Assembly (NCBI GenBank): GCA_030610025.1 | Contig: JAUWSP010000132.1 | Coordinates: 1 to 7,308, forward strand | Length of the DNA stretch: 7,308 bases | DNA from: Acidobacteriota bacterium | GTDB taxonomy: Bacteria; Acidobacteriota; Thermoanaerobaculia; Multivoradales; JAHEKO01 | Direction of reading: 5' to 3' | In this document: piece after piece, positions 1 to 5,864 of the stretch | How the letters are laid out: every line of letters starts with the position of its first letter | How positions within the stretch are numbered: the first letter of the stretch is position 1 | The notes under the pieces: generated by a model | Seen by the model: the letters and a program-made list of their open reading frames with translations, nothing else | Told to the model about the DNA's origin: nothing | Database searches by the model: none | Position numbers and translations under genes: made by a program

Positions 1-2161
1 CAACCAGCGGCAGGTACGCCTGATCAGTGTACTCCCGAACCATTCGGCTGGCCGAGAAGCGGGCACCAATCGTCGCGATCGACCTCTTCATCATCTCGAT
101 CCACTGCACTGGCAATCCCTGCTGAGAGCGCTCGTAGTATTTGGGGAGAATCTGTTCCTCGAGTATCGAGTAGAGGGAGTTGGCGTCCTGCTGGTCTTGC
201 ACCCATTCTTCGGCTGCCGTCTCAGTGCTGCCGATCGCCCAGCCGTTCTCACCATCGAAGCCCTCTGGCCACCAGCCATCGAGACTGCTGCAGTTGAGCA
301 CACCGTTGACGGCCGCCTTCTCGCCGCTGGTACCACTGGCCTCGAGCGGACGCCGGGGCGTGTTCAACCAGACATCCACACCCTGAACCAGCATGCGGCC
401 GACCCGCATGTTGTAGTTCTCGATGAAGACGACCCGGCCCTCGAGATCAGCCTCCTGAGAGAGCATGTACAGGTGCTGGATCAGCTCCTGAGCAGGCCTG
501 TCCGCCGGGTGGGCCTTGCCGGCGAGCAGAATCCGCACCGGCCGATCGGCGTTGCGAACGATACCCCGAAGGCGATGCAGGTCACTGAACAACAACCCGG
601 CTCTCTTGTAGGTGGCAAACCTCCGGGCGAAGCCGATCGTCAAGGCCTCGTCCGAGAAGAACCCCGCTACCTCTCTCAGCTTGGAGGGCGATCGCCCGTG
701 CCGGGCGTACTGTTGGAGCAGGCGGGACCTCGTGAATCGCAACAGTCGCTCCTTCTGAGACCGGTGTGCCGCCCAAAGGTCCTCGTTGGAGAGCTCATAG
801 ACGAAATCCCAGGCTTTCGGATCCAGCAGCTTCTGCTGCCAGTCCGATCCGAGATTCAAAGCGAAGAGCTCCTGAAGCTCGGTTCCCAACCAGGTGGGAA
901 TGTGGATTCCGTTGGTGATCGGCTGGACGACCGGCTCCTCGGCTGGATGATCGACAAACAGGTGTCGCCACATCCGATCCGCGACCTCCGCATTCAGACG
1001 ACTCACCCCATTGGCGAACCGGCTGGCTCGCAGCGCGAAGGCCGTCAAATTGAACGACTGACTGGGCTCGCCATGGTCTGGATTGCCCACCCGAAGCAGA
1101 CGCTCGGAGCTGGTGTGCAGAGGTTCGGTCCATAGATCCAGATAGCTGGTGGCGAGATCGGGGTCGAACTGCTCGTTGCCCGCCGGCACTGGGGTGTGGG
1201 TCGTGAAGGCCACATTCTCGCCCACCTTGCCGAGAGCCGCCTCGAAATCGAGCCCTTCTGACGCGATCGTCTGCCGCATCCGCTCCAGCTGCAACAAGAC
1301 GCTGTGGCCTTCATTGATGTGCCAGATGGCCGGCTCGATACCCAGTGCCTGAAGCGCTTTCACACCACCAACGCCGAGCACCATCTCCTGCACCAGCCTC
1401 ATCTCCCGCCCGCGCACGTACAGCACCTTGGCTATCGGCCGATCGGACGGATCGTTGGCTGGCAGGTCCGTGTCCAGAAGCAGGATGGGAACTCGACCGA
1501 CCTGGGCCACCCAGACCTTGGCATGGACGTCTCGGCCCGGCAGCGGCACCCCGACGACAACGTCGCGACCTCTCTCATCCATCGCCGGTCTCACTGGCAG
1601 CCGATTGAAGTCGTAGTCCGGGTAGATATGCTGCTGGATACCGTCGGCATCGATCGCCTGATTGAAGTAGCCGGAACGGTAGAGAAGGCCGACGCCGACG
1701 AACGGCAAACCCAGGTCGCTGGCGCTCTTGCAGTGATCTCCACTGAGGACGCCCAGCCCTCCCGAGTAGATGGCCAGGGACTGATCCAGGCCGTACTCCA
1801 TGGAAAAGTACGCCACCGGACCTCCATCGTGTTCCGGATAGCGGCCATCGAACCAGGTCTGGGCCCCGCCAGCCATATACCTTTCGAAGGCCTGGATCAC
1901 CCGAGAATAGGAGCCCATGAAGGCGTCACTGCTGACGAGGTGCTCCCACTGGGCGCGATCCACGTTGAGAAGAAGATCTACCGGGTTCCGGTAACGAGCC
2001 CATGAGTCGACCTTGATGGAGGAAAACAGCTGCCTCGCCCTCGGCTTCCAGCTCCACCAGAGGTTGTAGGCCAGGTCGTAGAGTCCCTCTACCTCTCTGG
2101 GAAGCTCGATGTCTGCCACCTGGCGACAAGATATCTTGATCCGTCGGTTACTCTCAGGCAA
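1..2161 (-). CDS. glgP: Alpha-glucan (glycogen/maltodextrin) phosphorylase, GT35, partial (C-terminus beyond left edge)
   Basis: The product phosphorolyses terminal alpha-1,4-glucosidic bonds of glycogen or maltodextrin to glucose-1-phosphate, using pyridoxal phosphate (PLP), in the cytoplasm. I translated the frame through the whole window: 720 codons without a stop. An N-terminal DUF3417-like segment (about residues 18-105, with DLAYNLWWSW near 29-38) is followed by the phosphorylase core. Core motifs are AYFSMEYG (117-124), GGLGVLSGDH (134-143), HINEGHS (281-287), THTPVPAGNEQ (321-331), GFARRFATYKR (510-520) and EASGTSGEKAAVNG (607-620). Lys615 in the last motif is the expected PLP lysine. 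This is the long AgpA/TIGR02094-type enzyme, not the E. coli GlgP/MalP type. Family members run to roughly 820-860 residues, so about 100-140 are missing at the left edge. The start chosen is TTG at 2161..2159, preceded by GAGGT with 7-nt spacing; in-frame GTGs at 2170 and 2167 are alternatives with poorer ribosome sites. It is divergent from malQ-glgX. No frameshift or missing key residue was seen. Confidence 0.95.
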   Translation of the reverse strand, partial: MPESNRRIKISCRQVADIELPREVEGLYDLAYNLWWSWKPRARQLFSSIKVDSWARYRNPVDLLLNVDRAQWEHLVSSDAFMGSYSRVIQAFERYMAGGAQTWFDGRYPEHDGGPVAYFSMEYGLDQSLAIYSGGLGVLSGDHCKSASDLGLPFVGVGLLYRSGYFNQAIDADGIQQHIYPDYDFNRLPVRPAMDERGRDVVVGVPLPGRDVHAKVWVAQVGRVPILLLDTDLPANDPSDRPIAKVLYVRGREMRLVQEMVLGVGGVKALQALGIEPAIWHINEGHSVLLQLERMRQTIASEGLDFEAALGKVGENVAFTTHTPVPAGNEQFDPDLATSYLDLWTEPLHTSSERLLRVGNPDHGEPSQSFNLTAFALRASRFANGVSRLNAEVADRMWRHLFVDHPAEEPVVQPITNGIHIPTWLGTELQELFALNLGSDWQQKLLDPKAWDFVYELSNEDLWAAHRSQKERLLRFTRSRLLQQYARHGRSPSKLREVAGFFSDEALTIGFARRFATYKRAGLLFSDLHRLRGIVRNADRPVRILLAGKAHPADRPAQELIQHLYMLSQEADLEGRVVFIENYNMRVGRMLVQGVDVWLNTPRRPLEASGTSGEKAAVNGVLNCSSLDGWWPEGFDGENGWAIGSTETAAEEWVQDQQDANSLYSILEEQILPKYYERSQQGLPVQWIEMMKRSIATIGARFSASRMVREYTDQAYLPLV

Positions 2162-2168
2162 TGTCACC

Positions 2169-2173
2169 ACCTC
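2169..2173 (-). promoter_or_regulatory. Ribosome binding site of glgP, supports TTG start
   Basis: On the minus strand GAGGT lies 7 nt upstream of TTG (2161..2159). The two in-frame GTG codons (2170..2168 and 2167..2165) overlap or touch this purine run and have no good Shine-Dalgarno of their own, so the TTG is preferred. The resulting N-terminus places the DUF3417 motif about 28 residues in, which is reasonable for the family. Confidence 0.5.
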
Positions 2174-2246
2174 ACACTCGGGTCTAGATTCTCGAAGTAC
2201 TCGAGGAAATGCGCTTCGCGCCCCCGGGAATTACAGCGCGCCAGGT

Positions 2247-2252
2247 TATCAT
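2247..2252 (+). promoter_or_regulatory. Possible -10 element directly in front of malQ (leaderless candidate)
   Basis: TATCAT differs from the -10 consensus at one base and ends 7 nt before ATG 2260, the spacing expected if transcription starts at the start codon itself. It would explain why malQ has no usable Shine-Dalgarno: the nearest AGG, 2243-2245, is 14 nt upstream. No -35-like hexamer is seen around 2224-2229 and there is no extended -10 TG, so the call is weak. Confidence 0.25.
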
Positions 2253-2259
2253 CCCGCCC

Positions 2260-3777
2260 ATGACTCGACGAGCCTCGGGCATCCTGCTGCACCCGACCTC
2301 CCTGCCAGGCCCCTACGGCATAGGCGACTTCGGACCAGACGCCCGCCGCTTTCTGCGCTGGCTGCAGGACGGCGGCCAGACAATCTGGCAGATGCTGCCC
2401 CTGGTTCCCCCTGGTGCCAGCCACTCGCCCTACGACGGTTCATCGGCCTACGCCGGCAACCCGATGCTGATCTCGCCTCAGGACCTCGTGGAGACAGGTT
2501 ATCTGTTCGCCTCCGATCTGGAGGAGGTGCCACTCTTCGATGATGAGAGCGTCCACTTCGAGAGGGCTGCGGCCTGGAAGACGGAGCTTCTGAGGATAGC
2601 GTGGCATCGGTATCAGGAGTCCGCTTCGGCTCAGCAGAAAGGGGAGCTCGAGGACTGGGCAACCCGATCGCAGCAAGCTCCGTGGCTCGAGGACTGGGCG
2701 CTGTTCGCGTCTCTGAAGCATCACTTCAACGGCAAGCCGTGGTCGGAGTGGCCACAGGCTCTCAGGGACCGAGAGGCTGAAGCTCTGGCGACAGCCAGCC
2801 GGGACCTGCGCGAAGAGATCGGATACCACAGGTTCGCCCAGTACCTGTTCGCCTCCCAGTGGTCGCGATTGAAGGAGACAGCCAGGCAGTGTGATGTACG
2901 GCTGCTCGGCGACATGCCTTTCTACGTTGCCCTCGACAGCTCCGATGTCTGGGCTCGTCGCGAGCTGTTCAAGATCAACGACGAGGGGCAACCGATTCAC
3001 GTCGCCGGCGAGCCGCCAGATTACTTCAGCGAGACCGGCCAGCGGTGGGGCAACCCGGTGTTCCGATGGGAGCGCCACGAAGCGGATGGATACCAATGGT
3101 GGACGGACCGAGTCGCTTTCAGCCTTTCACTCTACGACAGGGTTCGCATCGACCACTTTCGAGCCTTCTCCAGCTACTGGGAGATCGACGCCGAGGAGCC
3201 GACAGCGGTCCACGGTCGTTGGGCGCCGGGCCCCGGCCTGGGTCTTTTCGAGAGGCTTCGAGAGGTGCTGGGCGAGCTGCCCCTCGTGGCTGAAGATCTG
3301 GGTCAAATCACCTCCGACGTACGGGACTTGAAACGACAGCTCGGCCTACCCGGCATGAAGGTTCTGCAATTCGGCTTCGATTCTCCCGACAGCGAGCACC
3401 TGCCCCACAATCACACTCGCGACACTGTCGCCTACACCGGTACTCATGACAACGACACCACTGCGGGCTGGCTCGACAAGCTCGATCCTGAAACGCACCA
3501 GTCGGTCCTCGAGTACGTCGGCGGAGACGGCCATGAGGCGCACTGGGATCTGATCCGCAGCATTCTGACCTCCGTCGCAGACTACGCGATCATCCCCATG
3601 CAGGATGTCCTGGGCCTTGGTAGTCAGCATCGCATGAACACTCCAAGCACTGGCGAAGGCAACTGGGCGTGGCGTCTTCGGCAGGAGCAGCTGGATGGGC
3701 GAACCGCGGCGCACTTGCGTCGACTCACCCTCCTGTCAGGGCGCCTCGATGCCGCGTCCCAGGGGCCGACAGGATGA
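2260..3777 (+). CDS. malQ: 4-alpha-glucanotransferase (amylomaltase, GH77)
   Basis: Cytoplasmic disproportionating enzyme: it transfers 4-alpha-glucanosyl units between maltodextrins, releasing glucose and building chains long enough for the phosphorylase. The protein is 505 residues, the usual amylomaltase length of about 500. The start at 2260 gives the typical N-terminus MTRRASGILLHPTSLPGPYG; an in-frame ATG at 2209 would add 17 atypical residues. Family signatures follow in order: SPYDGSSAYAGNP in the N-terminal part, LGDMPFYVALDSSDVW mid-protein, GEPPDYFSETGQRWGNPVF, then RIDHFRAF with the expected nucleophile Asp298, VAEDLG with the expected acid/base Glu345, and YTGTHDNDTTAGW with the third carboxylate Asp397. 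The C-terminal QHRMNTPSTGEGNWAWRL is also conserved. All catalytic residues are present. Its TGA stop overlaps the glgX ATG by 4 bp, so the two genes are almost certainly co-transcribed. Confidence 0.96.
   Translation: MTRRASGILLHPTSLPGPYGIGDFGPDARRFLRWLQDGGQTIWQMLPLVPPGASHSPYDGSSAYAGNPMLISPQDLVETGYLFASDLEEVPLFDDESVHFERAAAWKTELLRIAWHRYQESASAQQKGELEDWATRSQQAPWLEDWALFASLKHHFNGKPWSEWPQALRDREAEALATASRDLREEIGYHRFAQYLFASQWSRLKETARQCDVRLLGDMPFYVALDSSDVWARRELFKINDEGQPIHVAGEPPDYFSETGQRWGNPVFRWERHEADGYQWWTDRVAFSLSLYDRVRIDHFRAFSSYWEIDAEEPTAVHGRWAPGPGLGLFERLREVLGELPLVAEDLGQITSDVRDLKRQLGLPGMKVLQFGFDSPDSEHLPHNHTRDTVAYTGTHDNDTTAGWLDKLDPETHQSVLEYVGGDGHEAHWDLIRSILTSVADYAIIPMQDVLGLGSQHRMNTPSTGEGNWAWRLRQEQLDGRTAAHLRRLTLLSGRLDAASQGPTG
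3761..3765 (+). promoter_or_regulatory. Ribosome binding site of glgX inside the malQ 3' end
   Basis: AGGGG lies 8 nt before ATG 3774, within the last codons of malQ. With the ATGA stop/start overlap it decides the glgX start and points to translational coupling with malQ. The in-frame upstream ATG at 3669 would lie over 100 nt inside malQ and encode a non-homologous 35-residue tail. Confidence 0.55.
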
Positions 3778-5828
3778 ATGAGGCCCAAGTGCGGCGGGAC
3801 TCCATCCCCGGCGCCATCTGGACGGGCAAGCAGACCCGGTTCAGCCTCACATCTGCCCATGCAACGGGTGTCGAGCTTTGCTTGTTCGATGCCTCGGATC
3901 CGAGACAGGAGTCTGGCCGGGTAGCTCTGGAGCGCGTCTCTCCAGAGCTGTGGACATGCTCGATGCAGGATGTCGGGCCTGGCCAGCTGTACGGTTTTCG
4001 CGTCGATGGCCCCTGGGACCCAGGAGCCGGACATCGTTTCAATGCCTCGAAGCTACTCATGGATCCTGCGGCTCGGGCCCTATCAGGAAACCTCCACTCA
4101 CATCCTGCCCTCTTCGGCTCACACCGTTTCGAAAGCGACGACCTGCCGAACCCCGAGGACAGCGCACCGCATGTACCCCGCTCCGTAGTCATCGATGAGT
4201 GCTTCGACTGGCAGGACGACAGAGCGCCGTCGACTCCCTGGGGAGACAGCCTGATCTACGAATGCCACGTCAAGGGGATGACACGACTGCACCCAGGTGT
4301 GCCCGAGTCCTTACGCGGCACCTACCTCGGCATGATCCAGGAGCCGATTGTCGAGCATCTCCAGAGCCTGGGAGTTACAGCCGTCGAGCTCTTGCCGGTC
4401 CACCAGAACGCCACCGAAGAGCACCTCTCTCGCCGGGGGCTCACGAACTATTTCGGCTACAACCCCTTGGGACTCTTCGCCCCCCATGCGGGCTACGCCA
4501 CCGGCGATGACGGCATCCAGGTGCGGGAGTTCAAGGAAATGGTCCGCGGGCTGCATGCCGCCGGCATCGAGGTGCTGCTGGATGTGGTCTTCAATCACAC
4601 AGCCGAGGGAAACCACCTCGGCCCGACGCTGACCTTTCGCGGCGTCGACAATTCCACCTATTACCGATTGATGCCTCGAGAGCCCCGTTACTACCAGGAT
4701 TTCACCGGCTGCGGGAACACCCTCGACTGCGGTCAACCGACCGTTGTCCGGCTGCTGCTCGACTGCCTCCGATACTGGGTAACGGAGATGCATGTCGACG
4801 GTTTCCGGTTCGATCTGGCGACGAGTGTCGGACGCACCGATCCGGACTTCGACTCATCCGCCCCGTTCTTCGAAGCGATCGACTCCGATCCCGTCCTCTC
4901 GAAAGTCAAGTTGATTGCCGAGCCCTGGGACCTGGGGCCCGAGGGCTACCGTCTGGGACAATTCCCAACGAGCTGGTCCGAGTGGAACGACAAGTACCGG
5001 GACAGGCTTCGGGGGTTCTGGCGCTCCGACCCGAATACCATCAGGGGATTCGCCGACTCCCTGGCTGGTAGCTCGGAGGTATTCGGGCCAGCAGGCAGGC
5101 CTTCGAGAGCCAGTGTCAACTTCGTGACCAGCCACGATGGCTACACACTGGAGGATCTGGTCAGCTACGAAGAGAAGCACAACTGGGCCAATGGCGAGGA
5201 GAATCGCGACGGCCACAATCACAATCTGAGTCGCAACTGGGGCACCGAGGGGCCCACGCAGTCGTTGTCCATCCGCGCCCAACGGCTACGGATCAAGCAC
5301 TGTTTCCTGGTGTCACTCGCCCTGTCGCAGGGTGTTCCAATGCTCAGCCATGGCGATGAGCTAGGACGCAGCCAGCAAGGCAACAACAACGCCTACTGCC
5401 ACGACAGTCCGACGACCTGGATCGACTGGAATCTGGACTCGGACCGCCTGCAGACCCTCGAGCTCACACGCCGAGCGTTCTCCGCGAGGCGAGATCTGGA
5501 ATTGTCCCTGCCGGATGGAATTTCGGCTCGCCAGCAGCTGGTCTGGATCTCGCTCGACGGTTCCGAGATGTCTCGGGCCGATTGGGACCGCAACGGTCTC
5601 GAGCCGTTCGGACTGCTGTGGTCGGCGGCCCGAAAGAGCACCCTGGCCCTCTTCAACAACGGCGGTCACAATCATCTTTTCGAGATGCCGAGCAGCGAGT
5701 CGGTCGGTCGTTGGACCCAGGTTCTCAACACCTCGAGCCTCCGCACCGGCCCGCTTCGAGGCCACTCCATCAGGCTGGCCCCGCACTCGGTGGTTCTGCT
5801 GGTCTTCGAACCGGAGCCTGGAGCTTGA
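3774..5828 (+). CDS. glgX: Glycogen debranching enzyme, isoamylase type (GH13 with CBM48)
   Basis: Hydrolyses alpha-1,6 branch linkages of glycogen, chiefly the short limit-dextrin branches left by phosphorylase, releasing malto-oligosaccharides for MalQ and GlgP. The protein is 684 residues, in the usual GlgX/TreX range. An N-terminal CBM48-like beta-sandwich (about residues 10-110, with YGFRVDGPWDPGAGHRFNASKLLMDP) precedes the GH13 barrel. The barrel opens at about residue 160 with LIYECHVKGMTRLHPGVP. The four GH13 conserved regions are intact: DVVFNHTAEGN (from Asp270), GFRFDLA with nucleophile Asp347, IAEPWD with acid/base Glu383, and FVTSHDGYTLEDLVSY with Asp455. ENRDGHNHNLSRNWG and GDELGRSQQGNNNAYC are characteristic of GlgX/TreX rather than pullulanase or branching enzyme. 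A small C-terminal beta domain ends the protein. The start is set by ATGA overlap with malQ and the AGGGG site. The TreX name, with added transferase activity, cannot be excluded from sequence. Confidence 0.95.
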   Translation: MNEAQVRRDSIPGAIWTGKQTRFSLTSAHATGVELCLFDASDPRQESGRVALERVSPELWTCSMQDVGPGQLYGFRVDGPWDPGAGHRFNASKLLMDPAARALSGNLHSHPALFGSHRFESDDLPNPEDSAPHVPRSVVIDECFDWQDDRAPSTPWGDSLIYECHVKGMTRLHPGVPESLRGTYLGMIQEPIVEHLQSLGVTAVELLPVHQNATEEHLSRRGLTNYFGYNPLGLFAPHAGYATGDDGIQVREFKEMVRGLHAAGIEVLLDVVFNHTAEGNHLGPTLTFRGVDNSTYYRLMPREPRYYQDFTGCGNTLDCGQPTVVRLLLDCLRYWVTEMHVDGFRFDLATSVGRTDPDFDSSAPFFEAIDSDPVLSKVKLIAEPWDLGPEGYRLGQFPTSWSEWNDKYRDRLRGFWRSDPNTIRGFADSLAGSSEVFGPAGRPSRASVNFVTSHDGYTLEDLVSYEEKHNWANGEENRDGHNHNLSRNWGTEGPTQSLSIRAQRLRIKHCFLVSLALSQGVPMLSHGDELGRSQQGNNNAYCHDSPTTWIDWNLDSDRLQTLELTRRAFSARRDLELSLPDGISARQQLVWISLDGSEMSRADWDRNGLEPFGLLWSAARKSTLALFNNGGHNHLFEMPSSESVGRWTQVLNTSSLRTGPLRGHSIRLAPHSVVLLVFEPEPGA

Positions 5829-5864
5829 GGCGGGTGGGGGGCCTACCTGTCTCGGGTTCTTTTC
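5808..5864 (+). terminator. Weak candidate terminator/stem-loop at the glgX 3' end
   Basis: GAACCgGAG (5808-5816, last codons of glgX) can pair with CTCgGGTTC (5851-5859) as a 9-bp stem with one G-G mismatch, directly followed by TTTTC (5860-5864). The 34-nt loop holds a second short hairpin, AGGC (5828-5831) with GCCT (5841-5844). The long loop and short U run make this a poor intrinsic terminator. It is listed because nothing better is seen at this junction. Confidence 0.22.

Larger units (their letters stand above)
2162..2259. promoter_or_regulatory. Divergent glgP / malQ-glgX intergenic control region
   Basis: This 98-bp gap between the phosphorylase start and the malQ start must hold, or adjoin, promoters for both directions if the genes are transcribed from here. 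Visible elements are an inverted repeat CTCGA-5 nt-TCGAG (2191-2205); a short perfect dyad GCGC-TTC-GCGC (2211-2221); CCCGGG (2223-2228); GCGCGC (2236-2241); and TATCAT (2247-2252), one mismatch from TATAAT, ending 7 nt before the malQ ATG. No convincing -35 box is spaced correctly for either direction. Sharing one control region would let a single regulator co-control phosphorylase and the debranching/transferase pair. That is inference from layout only. Confidence 0.5.

Noticed and set aside
197..1135. 312-codon plus-strand open frame
   Set aside because: It lies antisense to the phosphorylase, which is open throughout and full of family motifs. The translation is Pro/Arg/Gln-rich with no recognisable domain, a typical GC-rich shadow.
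1304..2005. 233-codon plus-strand open frame
   Set aside because: Antisense to conserved phosphorylase core motifs; no domain, and no sensible ribosome site.
1..2161. Possible frameshift or broken gene, because no complete minus-strand frame ends in this part of the window
   Set aside because: Line-by-line translation shows one uninterrupted frame of 720 codons; the stop simply lies beyond the left edge.
2209..2259. Upstream in-frame ATG as malQ start
   Set aside because: GAGG at 2203-2206 is only 2 nt from that ATG, and the 17 extra residues do not resemble amylomaltase N-termini. ATG 2260 gives the expected one.
3669..3773. Upstream in-frame ATG as glgX start
   Set aside because: It lies well inside malQ and adds 35 residues unlike the family. 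ATG 3774 has a ribosome site and the stop/start overlap.
4311..4793. 160-codon minus-strand open frame
   Set aside because: Antisense to the GH13 conserved region I part of glgX, with no domain of its own.
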